Under the pieces are notes generated by a model. That model was not told the origin of the DNA. It did not search any database and was given only the letters and a program-made list of their open reading frames with translations. 64,000 nt of DNA from an uncultured Pelagibacteraceae bacterium (lineage in GTDB: Bacteria; Pseudomonadota; Alphaproteobacteria; Pelagibacterales; Pelagibacteraceae): assembly GCA_902536085.1 (NCBI GenBank), contig CACAWF010000002.1, forward strand, positions 17,226 through 81,225, read 5' to 3'. Below, one piece after another: positions 52,820-62,130 of the stretch. Positions within the stretch are counted from its first letter, which is position 1. Each line of letters opens with the position of its first letter. The translations under genes and the position numbers were made by a program.

Positions 52820-53560
52820 TTAACAATTATTTTTTTCTATGTAATCTTTAATTTCTGCTATTGAGTGGCGATTATAATGAATACTATCTGCTACAGCCAC
52901 GGCATCAACTTGACTTTTAAGCACGCTATCTAAATGTTCTTTTACACCAAAACCTCCACTGATGATTAAAGGAATACTACAAATTTCTGACGCTTTTTTG
53001 ATCAATTTGGTGTCAAATCCAGATCTTGTACCCTCTTTATCAATAGATGTTAAAAGAATTTCTCCCGCTCCAAATTCAATAGTTTGATTTATCCAATCTA
53101 GAACATTAATTCCGGTCGGTTCTCTGCCGTTACTAGTATAAACTTCCCACCAATTTTCTCTTTCTTTTGCTTCTATTGAAATTACAACACTTTGAGAACC
53201 TATTTCATTAACTAAATTTTTTATAAATTTTGGATTTTGAACCGCCGCAGAGTTAATCGCAATTTTGTCAGCCCCACACAATAAAAGATTTTTTGCATCT
53301 TCAATTGTCCTAACACCTCCACCAATTGTAATTGGTATGAAGATCTCTTGAGTAATTTTTTTTAAGATTTCTGACAAATAATTTCTTCCATATAATGTCG
53401 CTACAACATCCATCAAAATTAGTTCATCTATTCCTTGATCGTAATATTTTTTTGCAAATTCATTTGGATTGCCAACAATTCTTAAACCCTCAAGATTAAT
53501 TGATTTAATTAAATTCGAATTTTTTATATCTAATCTACCGATAAGTCGAATCGATCTCAT
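52820..53560 (-). CDS. hisF: HisF-like cyclase paralogue for amidino-sugar synthesis
   Basis: A 246-aa HisF-type barrel. GGGVRTIEDAKNLLLCGADK and SGGFG are the two phosphate sites. Catalytic Asp11 is kept (GRLDIKN), but the second catalytic residue, Asp130 in HisF, is Glu130 here (SIEAKE). Normal HisF makes imidazole glycerol phosphate; with HisH and an N-acetyl sugar amidotransferase next to it, this pair probably passes ammonia to a sugar. Asp-to-Glu is a mild change but fits a shifted role. Confidence 0.88.
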   Translation of the reverse strand: MRSIRLIGRLDIKNSNLIKSINLEGLRIVGNPNEFAKKYYDQGIDELILMDVVATLYGRNYLSEILKKITQEIFIPITIGGGVRTIEDAKNLLLCGADKIAINSAAVQNPKFIKNLVNEIGSQSVVISIEAKERENWWEVYTSNGREPTGINVLDWINQTIEFGAGEILLTSIDKEGTRSGFDTKLIKKASEICSIPLIISGGFGVKEHLDSVLKSQVDAVAVADSIHYNRHSIAEIKDYIEKNNC

Positions 53561-53567
53561 TTCAAAG

Positions 53568-54752
53568 TTATTTTTTCCAAACAGAATTTTTTAAAGTCCA
53601 TTCATTTCCAGATTTTTGCCAAATATGGTTAGGTCTAAATTTTTCGATGGTCTCCCAAAATTGGTTTTCTGAAATTTCCATATAATTTAAACAATCTTTA
53701 AAATATTTTTTTGGAAACTCTCCATCAAACTTTTTGACTAGTAAAACTGCTTCCTCTCTTGTGATTATCTTGTTTCTAACCTCAAGCGCAGCATCTTCGG
53801 TTGCTCTTCCTCTTCCAGTTTTTATATACCAGGTGAAGTAATGTAGCCCATCTAATTTGTCGTCCAAGCTAGAGTATTTGGTGTAGGTTCCTTCAGTTCT
53901 TCCATCGGGATTAACTTGAAATCCTGTTTTTTCTTTTGCGTAATAGAAATTATTTTGTGGGTTATAATTAATAAAATCTGGGAGATGTAATAAATTAATA
54001 TCTGAATTATCTACAACATCTTTACTCACAGGTAGAAAACAATTCAATTCATGCCTATCGATTTTATATTTTTTTTGAATTTCATCTATATTTACGCCTC
54101 CTAAATAAATTTCATCATTATTGTTTCGGTAATGCCAGAACTCAGGTTTATTAAAAGACTTGGCTTCATTGTCTTTTCCAACTGCTCTTTCTTTAATAGA
54201 GTCTCCATACACGATTAATTTTATATTTTTTTCAACTGCTAATTTTAAAGGCAATGAGTTCTGCCCCAGTGCAAAAGGTTGAAATGGATGTAAAAGATTT
54301 AGAAAAGCAAGCTTTGTAAGTAACTTGTGAACTTTTTTATTAGGAGTTAAAAGGAAATTATCGAATCCATAATTTATCCACGAATTATAATTTTTCCATC
54401 CAACTTCTGTATACATCCCTGGAGCCCATGTACAAGTTAGAGGGTGCATGCCATATTTTTCTTTTAATATAATTGAAGTGTAAATACTGTCTTTGCCTCC
54501 ACTTCCAGGAACTATTACGTCATATTCTCCATTGTTTGATCTAAATTTAGATAAAATATCTTTTAAATCCTCTTCTTTCTCACTCCAATTAAAAAACTCT
54601 TTTTTCTCAAAGTATCTGCAAGATAAACAAACTCCGTCATTATCGAAAGCTGCAAATTTTTTTTGACCTCCAGGTTTATCGGTATGCTGGGCTGTGCTTA
54701 AAAATCTATGATTAGACTCAACACACTTTTTGCAAAATTTAATGTTTTTCAT
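53568..54752 (-). CDS. N-acetyl sugar amidotransferase (PseA/WbpG family)
   Basis: A 394-aa PP-loop ATPase-fold enzyme. VIVPGSGGKDSIYTSII contains the SGGKDS loop. Zn-type Cys pairs CKKC and CLSC are at the N-terminus, and SLDDKLDGLHYFTWYIKTG is family-like. WbpG/PseA enzymes use ammonia from HisH/HisF partners to turn N-acetyl groups into acetamidino groups on surface sugars. The adjacency to hisH/hisF-like genes is the standard arrangement. It overlaps the CBS-nucleotidyltransferase by 4 nt. Confidence 0.9.
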   Translation of the reverse strand: MKNIKFCKKCVESNHRFLSTAQHTDKPGGQKKFAAFDNDGVCLSCRYFEKKEFFNWSEKEEDLKDILSKFRSNNGEYDVIVPGSGGKDSIYTSIILKEKYGMHPLTCTWAPGMYTEVGWKNYNSWINYGFDNFLLTPNKKVHKLLTKLAFLNLLHPFQPFALGQNSLPLKLAVEKNIKLIVYGDSIKERAVGKDNEAKSFNKPEFWHYRNNNDEIYLGGVNIDEIQKKYKIDRHELNCFLPVSKDVVDNSDINLLHLPDFINYNPQNNFYYAKEKTGFQVNPDGRTEGTYTKYSSLDDKLDGLHYFTWYIKTGRGRATEDAALEVRNKIITREEAVLLVKKFDGEFPKKYFKDCLNYMEISENQFWETIEKFRPNHIWQKSGNEWTLKNSVWKK

Positions 54753-55777
54753 TTTTTTGTTTTTCTTTGTCCTACATCAGTCCAATTTTCATAAATTGGG
54801 TAAATGATTACATTTCTTTTTTTCTTTTTTAACTTTAAAAAAAACTCAGTCATATCAATTTTTGTATTTGGCTTAAGAAATTTCAATATTCTAGAATTTA
54901 AAACATAAATACCTGCATTGATATTTTCTAAGGTAAGAGGTTTTTCTTCATAACTTAGAAAATTTTTACCTGAAGCTCTTATAACTCCAAATTGGTTTTT
55001 TTTTTCAAATCGTCTAACAACCATAGTAGCATCGGATTTATTTAATACATGGTAATCGAGTAAGTCTCCATAATCTAAATCAGTAATTACATCACAATTA
55101 GAAACAATAATATTTTGATTTTTTATTTTTCTTAAAAGATGTAAAGAACCAGCGGTCCCTAAAGGCTTCGACTCCTCTAAATAGTTAATTTTAACATTTA
55201 ATCTCTTTCCATCTAGAAAGTATTTTTTTATTTTCGATTTGAGATAATTTACAGATAAAGAAAAATTTATAAATCCGTTATTTCGAGCCTTTAAAATTAT
55301 ATGCTCAAGCATTGGTTTTCCAAATACTTTAACTAAGGGTTTCGGGGTTTTAATTGTATATGGAAGAAGTCTTTTGCCTCGACCCCCAGCCATAATAATA
55401 AATTTGTTGCTTCTTTTTAAAGTCTTCAAACTATCGTCGATGGTATGTAAAGCGACTGGTCGGTTTTTACTATCGATTATTGGTAAATGGTTGAGGTAAT
55501 TCAGTCTCATAATTTCATTAGCTTCTACTGTTGAGATTTGTTTTTTTATTACCTTTGGTTTGGTATTTATTATACTTAAGATCTTACTTTCTAAATTGAG
55601 TCCCTTTATTAAACCTCTTCTTATATCTCCATCAACTAATGTGCCTAAAATTTTTGAGTTTTTTTTTACAATTATTAATATTTTAAGACCTGTTTTATTC
55701 ATTATGCTTATTGCATGTCGCAAAGTAGAGTCCTGTTTAATTAATATTTTGCTGATTTCTTGTTTTGAAAAAATCAT
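54749..55777 (-). CDS. CBS-domain nucleotidyltransferase (PtmE-like)
   Basis: A 342-aa fusion: a CBS pair (about residues 1-115; LVDGDIRRGL, NHLPIIDS) and a sugar-phosphate nucleotidyltransferase (about 125-342; IIMAGGRGKRLLPYTIKTPKPLV, YLEESKPLGTAGSL, NCDVITDLDYGDLLDYH). This architecture matches PtmE, the GDP-glucosamine-forming enzyme of the Campylobacter legionaminic acid route. It supports a GDP-sugar-based legionaminate pathway here; the GFAT-like PtmF is not in the window. Confidence 0.87.
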   Translation of the reverse strand: MIFSKQEISKILIKQDSTLRHAISIMNKTGLKILIIVKKNSKILGTLVDGDIRRGLIKGLNLESKILSIINTKPKVIKKQISTVEANEIMRLNYLNHLPIIDSKNRPVALHTIDDSLKTLKRSNKFIIMAGGRGKRLLPYTIKTPKPLVKVFGKPMLEHIILKARNNGFINFSLSVNYLKSKIKKYFLDGKRLNVKINYLEESKPLGTAGSLHLLRKIKNQNIIVSNCDVITDLDYGDLLDYHVLNKSDATMVVRRFEKKNQFGVIRASGKNFLSYEEKPLTLENINAGIYVLNSRILKFLKPNTKIDMTEFFLKLKKKKRNVIIYPIYENWTDVGQRKTKK

Positions 55778-55800
55778 TTTTTGGAAATTTAAAATTTAAA

Positions 55801-56571
55801 CTATTCTTTTATAGCGTTATAGTCTGTTCCGAAGTGAGGAATTTTTAACGGCGCATCTTCTTTTTTTAAGTAAGGTATTTTTTGTAGAGGGCAATACCTG
55901 TCACAAAGAATAAATCTTGCAAATCTTCTTTTAGTCGTTTTTACTGATCCGTGAATTAAAGCAGAGTGAATAAGAAGAGCTGATCCTGACTCTACTTCCA
56001 TTCTTTGTTTTTCAAATTTATTTAGGACATCTTCCTTCAAATGAGATGATCCAAGCTTATTAGAATTGGAATGTTTCCAATAACCATGTTTGTGTGATTT
56101 TTTATAAATTTCCAATCCACCTTGATCACCAATAGCATCAAATATTGGAGCCCAAATAAATAAAAAATCTTTTGCACATTGGTTTGTTTCTTGATGGGGG
56201 TCTAAAAATCTCTCATTTTCTGAGTCATGAATATGAATAGAGGGTCGTCCTGAAAAAACAACATTTGTTTTAAAATATCCTTTTACTAAATCAATTATTC
56301 TTTCATCAAACAATATTTTTAATGTATTTATATCAAATGATGTCATATCAAAAAAATGGCCTTTAAGTTTCATGCTATGATCTTTAACTTGATAGTACTT
56401 TTCTTGAAGATTTTTAATATTATCGTCGGGTTTAATATAATTTAAGATTGAGTAAAGAGACTCTTTAACACTTTCAATCTGCTCATTGGTAAATAAATTG
56501 TCTAGTTTGCAGAAACCATTATCGTCAATTTCCTTAAATATTCTATTTTTTTCCTCTTTTGAATATTTCAT
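55801..56571 (-). CDS. Phytanoyl-CoA dioxygenase family protein (HxE variant)
   Basis: A 256-aa Fe(II)/2-oxoglutarate oxygenase of the PhyH family. The metal facial triad would be His126 and Glu128 in DPHQETN (HxE rather than the usual HxD) and His207 in ALIHGS, with Arg216 or Arg219 for 2-oxoglutarate. IWAPIFDAIGDQGGLEIYKKSH is the typical centre. It is likely to hydroxylate a sugar or lipid of the island glycan. It is 2 nt before the next PhyH paralogue. Confidence 0.82.
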   Translation of the reverse strand: MKYSKEEKNRIFKEIDDNGFCKLDNLFTNEQIESVKESLYSILNYIKPDDNIKNLQEKYYQVKDHSMKLKGHFFDMTSFDINTLKILFDERIIDLVKGYFKTNVVFSGRPSIHIHDSENERFLDPHQETNQCAKDFLFIWAPIFDAIGDQGGLEIYKKSHKHGYWKHSNSNKLGSSHLKEDVLNKFEKQRMEVESGSALLIHSALIHGSVKTTKRRFARFILCDRYCPLQKIPYLKKEDAPLKIPHFGTDYNAIKE

Positions 56572-56573
56572 AA

Positions 56574-57383
56574 TTATTTATGTTCTAATTTTTTAAATTT
56601 CCAATTAGGATTATTTATATCATGATAGAAATTACTGCAAACATATCTCATCTTATTTTTTGTTTTATTTATGCCACTTTTATGCATTAATTTTTTATTA
56701 AAAAATATTGCTTCTCCTAAATTACAATAAATTTCTTTTTCTTTAAATTTAAATCCATTATTTAATATTTTTACGTTATGATTTGCTCTTAATATTTGTT
56801 TTTTTTTTAATTTTTCTTTTTCAACTTTAGTATGACTTGTTTTTATATCGTAGTTAAAGCTTTTATCTAAAATATGCAATCCTCCTAGATTCTTGTTAAT
56901 ATTTGTAAAAACTGGCATCCATACTTGCACAAAATCGGAGTCCTTAATATTGCTTTTATCGTCTTGGTGCCATCCATAAACATAAGGAGTTATTCCTGGT
57001 GTATCCATACGAATTGATGAACTATTTATATATAAATTTTCATCATACTCTCTTTCCAAAAGATAGTTTAAAACTTTTGTAATATTTTTATCGGAAATTA
57101 CATTATAGTAATTACTAGATTTTACTATTTGATCATACAACTCTGATAAATATTTATGATTTGATTTCTCTAAATAAATCATTCCTTTATTTAATAAAAA
57201 CTCGACTTTTTTTGATTTATTTTTAATGTTAACTGAATAGTTTAAATTTTTCTTTAAAGAAACTTCGATCATTTTAGCAAAGTTTTTTTTCAGCAATAAC
57301 AATTTCTTTTTATCAATACAATTAACCTTCACATAACCGTGCTTTTTAAAATTTTCCTTTAAGAATTGCATGTTATTTTTCAT
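56574..57383 (-). CDS. Phytanoyl-CoA dioxygenase family protein
   Basis: A 269-aa PhyH-type oxygenase. Metal ligands His139 and Asp141 (YGWHQDDKSN) and His234 (LMHKSGINK), with Arg246 as 2-oxoglutarate anchor. VWMPVFTNINKNLGGLHIL is the conserved core. Tandem to the HxE-type paralogue (2-nt gap), though the two are clearly diverged from each other. Its substrate is unknown, presumably the same glycan precursor series. Confidence 0.82.
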   Translation of the reverse strand: MKNNMQFLKENFKKHGYVKVNCIDKKKLLLLKKNFAKMIEVSLKKNLNYSVNIKNKSKKVEFLLNKGMIYLEKSNHKYLSELYDQIVKSSNYYNVISDKNITKVLNYLLEREYDENLYINSSSIRMDTPGITPYVYGWHQDDKSNIKDSDFVQVWMPVFTNINKNLGGLHILDKSFNYDIKTSHTKVEKEKLKKKQILRANHNVKILNNGFKFKEKEIYCNLGEAIFFNKKLMHKSGINKTKNKMRYVCSNFYHDINNPNWKFKKLEHK

Positions 57384-57387
57384 TTTT

Positions 57388-58503
57388 TTAAAAAAAGTTT
57401 GATAAACATTTAATGTTTTTTGAATTAAAATTTATATCATTAATTAAAAAACTTTTAATTTCTTTCTCATAAAAATAAGGCAAAATTATAATTTTTTTAA
57501 CCCTTTTTTTTAATATTTTTTTGGGTTCAAAGACTTCGTTGGGGAAGGTTTTGATGTATTTTTTTTGCTTTTGAGTATCTCCATCGAAGATATATATATT
57601 CTTTTTTTTAAATTTTATCTGAGAAAAAATTGTACTTATTGATGCCGTCGCCCCATATAATCCCAAATTATAATCCTTGTTTTCTGTGTCCAGCCAACTA
57701 TCAATCTTTTTTACACACGCATAAAATTTATTTACATACTGTGCACTGTGAAAAGATTTTTTCAGATTTACTTTGTATATTTTATTTGCCCTCTTAACTC
57801 CTTTAAAACCAAGGCCAAAGAGATTTCCAAATTTATCAGAAAAAACTCTTACTTTTATAAATTTATTTTTTTTCAAATAATATTCTAAATTTGATTTTGT
57901 AAAGTAGTTTATATGCTCATGATTAATCAACGTTGGATCTCCATTTCTTATCAATTTAGTATAATCTGGAACACAAATAAAATTCATACCTCCAATTTTC
58001 AAATCATTGTAAGATTTTTTTAGAAATTTATTTGGATGAAATTCATGCTCCAAAACTGCATTACTTGTTATTATATCAAATTTACTCTGAAATTTTGTTT
58101 TTAAAAAAAAATCCTTTTTAATATTAATGTCATTTTTTTTTTTTATATTTGATGGTTCAATACCTAAAACCTCACAATTTTTTTTTTTAAAAAGCCCTAA
58201 AAGGAAACCCGTACCACAACCAATTTCTAAAATTTTTTTATCTTTAAGATTTTTTTTATAATTTTTTTGAATATGTTTGAAAAGTCTAAAACCATGTATT
58301 TTTCTATGCGAACTTTTTTCCATGGGTGAACTATTTGAATGGTTAGATTTATATCTTTCAATAAGAAATTTTTTAAGTTTTTTAGATATCTTTTGTTTTA
58401 ACAAACCTTCATTTTTTTTAAATATTAGATTAAAATCAAAATCTAATCCTTTAATAGATTTTCTATCATTTAATTCAAATACTGAAACATTTGGTATATT
58501 CAT
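57388..58503 (-). CDS. SAM methyltransferase with C-terminal Methyltransf_14-like domain
   Basis: A 371-aa two-domain protein. A class I SAM-binding site is ILEIGCGTGFLLGLFKK (about residue 94 on), with TSNAVLEHEFHPNKFL and FICVPDYTKLIR. A Rossmann-like C-terminal part (about 265-371) begins LGLYGATASISTIFSQI. This layout is shared with sugar C-methyltransferases. The usual N-terminal Zn domain is replaced by a short region. It is 5 nt after the NeuB-cupin gene and possibly methylates a keto-sugar. Confidence 0.8.
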   Translation of the reverse strand: MNIPNVSVFELNDRKSIKGLDFDFNLIFKKNEGLLKQKISKKLKKFLIERYKSNHSNSSPMEKSSHRKIHGFRLFKHIQKNYKKNLKDKKILEIGCGTGFLLGLFKKKNCEVLGIEPSNIKKKNDINIKKDFFLKTKFQSKFDIITSNAVLEHEFHPNKFLKKSYNDLKIGGMNFICVPDYTKLIRNGDPTLINHEHINYFTKSNLEYYLKKNKFIKVRVFSDKFGNLFGLGFKGVKRANKIYKVNLKKSFHSAQYVNKFYACVKKIDSWLDTENKDYNLGLYGATASISTIFSQIKFKKKNIYIFDGDTQKQKKYIKTFPNEVFEPKKILKKRVKKIIILPYFYEKEIKSFLINDINFNSKNIKCLSNFF

Positions 58504-58508
58504 AAAAA

Positions 58509-60023
58509 TTAATAGTAAGAAATTAGGCTTTTTCTATTTTTGTTGTTTCGTATTCTTTTGTCTAAATAATAAGAGTCGGATTTTATATGTTTTGAACTTA
58601 TTTCCTCAATTACTGCACCATCTTTAGATAAAGCTTTAAATTCATGGATCATTCCTTTCACTATCGTAAATGTTTCTCCAGAATTCATTATTTTTTTTTG
58701 AATTTTACCTTTAAATTTTATTTTAAGCATGATTCTTCCAAAGAGAATTAAAAATGTTTCTTGTTTTATCTTATGGTATTGCGCAGGATGTTTCTGATTT
58801 TTTAGCATAAATAAATATTTTTTACAGTAAGACTGATTAATTACTGTAATCATGCTCAGACCGTATTTAAAAAAATTATTTATTCCATAGTGATGTGAAA
58901 TTTCAATCCTAGATAAATTTGGCACAATAATATTAGCTAATGATGCTAAAGTTCTTATCTTGTTTCTAATAATTGAAACTTTATTTCTAGGATTTTTAAT
59001 AGATAAATTTTTAACCATAATCCTTTCACTATCATCAAGGTTTTTTTTCATTACTATTTCTGAGAATTTTGAAAAATTATTTGCAGTAAGTTGCCCTTTT
59101 ACTGCAGGAAAATTAAAAGTAATCGATTTTTCTTTTAAAGTTGTGCCTCTTTTTATATCCGAAATTTTATTCTTATAAACTCCTCTTTGAAAATTTCTTA
59201 ATTGTCTCTTTTCTATAGATAAATTTTTATCTCTACCTTTCACAGAACCAACTTGCTCAATTGTTTTTTCTAAAAATGATAACCATTTTTGCATTTGGTT
59301 AGAATTAACAGAGTATTTATTTAACCTAATTTTACCTTTGCTAACACCTATATGTTTTTCAAAAATTCTTGCGCCCATTGAGAAGCCTATTGCTCCGGAC
59401 AAAAATTCATTCGGTTCTTCATGAAGAGAAATTCCAGCTATTTTTTCTCTATGAAACTTTCTCATTTCTTGAAAGTATATTAAATTAAGATCATTTGATT
59501 GTGTTGGATATTTTGCAACGCAATATAAAAACTGAACTTTCATTTTTCTAGTAGAAAAAAAACTAATCACACTCGATATTTCATCTTTATTAAGCCCCCC
59601 AAGACTACAAATAATTTTTTTATTTTTTGCTTTTTTGGCAATATACTCAATCAATGGCCAATCTGTTGAAGAACAACTTGCTATTTTAAGATAGTCAAAC
59701 TTATCTTTAACCACGTTGTCTACAGAGATTTCATCGAATGGAGTACAAATTAGCTTAAACTTTGAACGGCTAAAATTTAGAATTTGTGACCACTGCTTTT
59801 TTGTTAAAAAGGTACTTTTAAATCTTTTAACATGTTTATCATCACTATTAATAAAACTTTGATGAATAAATGTTTTTGGATCTCTATATTGAAATTTTAA
59901 TGCAAAATCGATTTTATTTTTAAATTTTTTAGTCAGCTTATAATAGCTTTTTATAATAAGTTTTGCATGTGCTATGCTCCCCATATGATTGTTTGCTAAC
60001 TCAAAAATTACTAAAGGTTTCAT
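58509..60023 (-). CDS. NeuB-family synthase fused to a C-terminal cupin
   Basis: A 504-aa fusion. The NeuB barrel (about 1-255) has FELANNHMGSIAHAKLII, LICTPFDEISVD, KIASCSSTDWPL, LGGLNK and GARIFEKHIG. A SAF-like region (about 275-325; FQRGVYKNKISDIKRGTTL) follows. The final part (about 375-490) is a cupin with HPAQYHKIKQETFLIL, GRIMLKIKF and IVKGMIHEFKALS, like sugar isomerase cupins. It may make a second nonulosonic-type keto acid distinct from that of the NeuB at 45397. Confidence 0.85.
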   Translation of the reverse strand: MKPLVIFELANNHMGSIAHAKLIIKSYYKLTKKFKNKIDFALKFQYRDPKTFIHQSFINSDDKHVKRFKSTFLTKKQWSQILNFSRSKFKLICTPFDEISVDNVVKDKFDYLKIASCSSTDWPLIEYIAKKAKNKKIICSLGGLNKDEISSVISFFSTRKMKVQFLYCVAKYPTQSNDLNLIYFQEMRKFHREKIAGISLHEEPNEFLSGAIGFSMGARIFEKHIGVSKGKIRLNKYSVNSNQMQKWLSFLEKTIEQVGSVKGRDKNLSIEKRQLRNFQRGVYKNKISDIKRGTTLKEKSITFNFPAVKGQLTANNFSKFSEIVMKKNLDDSERIMVKNLSIKNPRNKVSIIRNKIRTLASLANIIVPNLSRIEISHHYGINNFFKYGLSMITVINQSYCKKYLFMLKNQKHPAQYHKIKQETFLILFGRIMLKIKFKGKIQKKIMNSGETFTIVKGMIHEFKALSKDGAVIEEISSKHIKSDSYYLDKRIRNNKNRKSLISYY

Positions 60024-60048
60024 ATATTAATGATTTATAATAATTGAT

Positions 60049-60789
60049 TTAAATAACAAGTGATTTTATTTTCCTTGTTTGATTTTTTTTCCAATACTCC
60101 TCCCTAAAATAGTTAAAATTGGAAATTTTTTTATTTTCTATTAAAAAATTGACTATCTGTTTACTAGTACTCATAATTTTTAATTTTTTAAAAATTTTTC
60201 TTAAAAGGATTAGATCCTCAACGTAGTCAAGAGTTAGTCTTATTTTTTTATTTAAAAAAATCTTATTTGGTTTTAAAAATCTTCTCTTTACCTTGGCTTT
60301 TTTTAAAAATGGTTCAATCATTTCACTATCTATCTCGTTGCTAAATAATTTTTTCATTTGTTTCATCGCTTCAAGTGTAATTATATGAGTGAAAAGACCA
60401 GTAATCATATTTTTTGGTGCGCTCAAAATTTGATAATTGGCTGTGCTATTTAAGTTTTTTTTATAAGTTTCAAAATCGAAAAAAACATCATCTCCATCTA
60501 TAATTGCCGCCTTTTTAATTTTAAACTTTATAAAACAATTGTACCATCTCTTCAATTTATTCAAATTTTCACCTCTAAAAATTTTTATATTGTATTTATT
60601 TTTTACATATGCACAAAGTTTGTCATCAGATTTATTTTTGGTAGTAGTTAAAATAATTGGGACATTAATTTTTTTTGCTCTCATAATAATAATATCAATA
60701 GCTCTTAATGTTGTGCCAATTTTCATCAGTATCTTTCCATTTAGTCTGCTAGAGTTGGTTCTAGCAGTAATTATTACTGCCTTATTCAT
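60049..60789 (-). CDS. SpsF-like cytidylyltransferase
   Basis: A 246-aa protein of the SpsF/acylneuraminate cytidylyltransferase group. VIITARTNSSRLNGKILMKI is the CTP loop, AAIIDGDDVFFD the metal site and RLTLDYVEDLILLRKIF the C-terminal signature. It probably activates the NeuB-cupin product (26-nt gap). Like SpsF of Bacillus it lies beside a NeuB-type gene, and the neighbouring class III aminotransferase and Gfo/Idh gene are also frequent in such clusters. Confidence 0.82.
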   Translation of the reverse strand: MNKAVIITARTNSSRLNGKILMKIGTTLRAIDIIIMRAKKINVPIILTTTKNKSDDKLCAYVKNKYNIKIFRGENLNKLKRWYNCFIKFKIKKAAIIDGDDVFFDFETYKKNLNSTANYQILSAPKNMITGLFTHIITLEAMKQMKKLFSNEIDSEMIEPFLKKAKVKRRFLKPNKIFLNKKIRLTLDYVEDLILLRKIFKKLKIMSTSKQIVNFLIENKKISNFNYFREEYWKKNQTRKIKSLVI

Positions 60790-60792
60790 TTT

Positions 60793-62130
60793 CTAATTAA
60801 GTCTTTTGAAGCCCATCTGTTTTACAGGACCATTTAGGCTATCTTTAAGTTTATTTTTATTAGAGAGAAATGAAATCTTCTTAAAAATTTTTTGACAAGC
60901 TTTTTTATACTTAGCTAGCTCCTTATCAGTTTGACAATAATTTGAGTAACATCTATCAGAAGCTAGTATATTTTCTTTTAACATTTCTTGAATAAAATAA
61001 GTGATTGTAACAGGCCATTCATTTTTAATTTTTGTTTCAATTTTAAAACTTGATAGTGGCAATATTCCACTTAACGAGATTTCTAACCCTGCATTAGCTG
61101 CGGCGTCTGTCCAAATTTTTCTTATTTTTTCTCCTTTTGTTTTTAGTGTTTTTCCTAAGTTCAGTCTTTTGTGTTTTTCTATAAATGCCAATGAACACGC
61201 TGGGCCCATTCTCTCAGTCCAATTTGTACTACTTATGAAAGTGTTTTTAGCTTCTTCCATAATTTCTTTTTTTCCAATTATTGCTGACATTGGTATCCCA
61301 TTAGCCATAGTTTTTCCGAATGTTGCAAGATCCGGATTTACACCTAGCTCTTTATGAATTCCTGATGTATCGTTTCGCCAACCACAAGTTATTTCATCAA
61401 AAATAAGAACACATCCATTTTTATCGCAAATACTTCGTAAAGTTTCTAACCAAAGTCTACAAGCTAAAGTATTTCTAGCCGGTTCCACTATTATTGCTGC
61501 TGACTCAGAAGCATATTTTCTTACTATGTTAGTTATATCCTCACATTTATTGAAGTTAAAAGGAATAACGGTATTTTGTAAACCTCTTGGAACACCCTTA
61601 GGTTCTAGTCCAGGCAACAAATGATTATTCAAATTTTTATCACCATTAATATTTGTAGCTAGATACCAATCATGCCATCCATGGTACCCACAAATTAATA
61701 TCTTTTCCCTTTTAGTGTAGCTTCTTGCCAATCTGATAGCGACCGCAACCATTTCACCACCAGTCCTGGCAAATTTAACCTGGTCAGCCCAGTTATGAAT
61801 GTTTAATAATTTTTCAGCTAATAAAATTTCCTCTGGAGGATTAAGTGTTGTTAACGGACCTTCAGATATCACTTTTTTAGCTACCTCATTAATTTCATTG
61901 TCAGCGTATCCTAGAACACAGGAACCAATTCCTAGCATAGTGAAATCTGAGTATTTTTTACCTTTTAAATCCCAAATGTGAATTCCTTTTGCTTTAGAGT
62001 AATAAGTCGGCCAGTAACCCCCTGGTAAATACATTTCTGGTCTTTTTCCTAACAGACCGCTCAAGCCAGGAATAATTTTATGAGCATAGTTTTGGAGTTT
62101 TTTGTTATTTTTTTTTAATTTTTTAAACAT
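60793..62130 (-). CDS. Glutamate-1-semialdehyde aminotransferase-like class III aminotransferase
   Basis: A 445-aa PLP enzyme of the HemL/class III family: YPGGY-like start PGGYWPTYYSKAKG, ARTGGEMVAVAIRLAR, CGYHGWHDWY, VLIFDEITCGWR and the PLP Lys273 in LATFGKTMANGIPMSAIIG. HemL homologues without heme context are common in surface sugar loci, where they transfer an amino group to a sugar. Adjacent SpsF and Gfo/Idh genes support that. It overlaps the Gfo/Idh gene by 8 nt. Confidence 0.85.
   Translation of the reverse strand: MFKKLKKNNKKLQNYAHKIIPGLSGLLGKRPEMYLPGGYWPTYYSKAKGIHIWDLKGKKYSDFTMLGIGSCVLGYADNEINEVAKKVISEGPLTTLNPPEEILLAEKLLNIHNWADQVKFARTGGEMVAVAIRLARSYTKREKILICGYHGWHDWYLATNINGDKNLNNHLLPGLEPKGVPRGLQNTVIPFNFNKCEDITNIVRKYASESAAIIVEPARNTLACRLWLETLRSICDKNGCVLIFDEITCGWRNDTSGIHKELGVNPDLATFGKTMANGIPMSAIIGKKEIMEEAKNTFISSTNWTERMGPACSLAFIEKHKRLNLGKTLKTKGEKIRKIWTDAAANAGLEISLSGILPLSSFKIETKIKNEWPVTITYFIQEMLKENILASDRCYSNYCQTDKELAKYKKACQKIFKKISFLSNKNKLKDSLNGPVKQMGFKRLN

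Noticed and set aside
52187-53560. Histidine biosynthesis locus
   Set aside because: No other his gene is nearby, the HisF-like residue 130 is changed and a PseA/WbpG-like gene is adjacent, so a sugar-amidation role is favoured.
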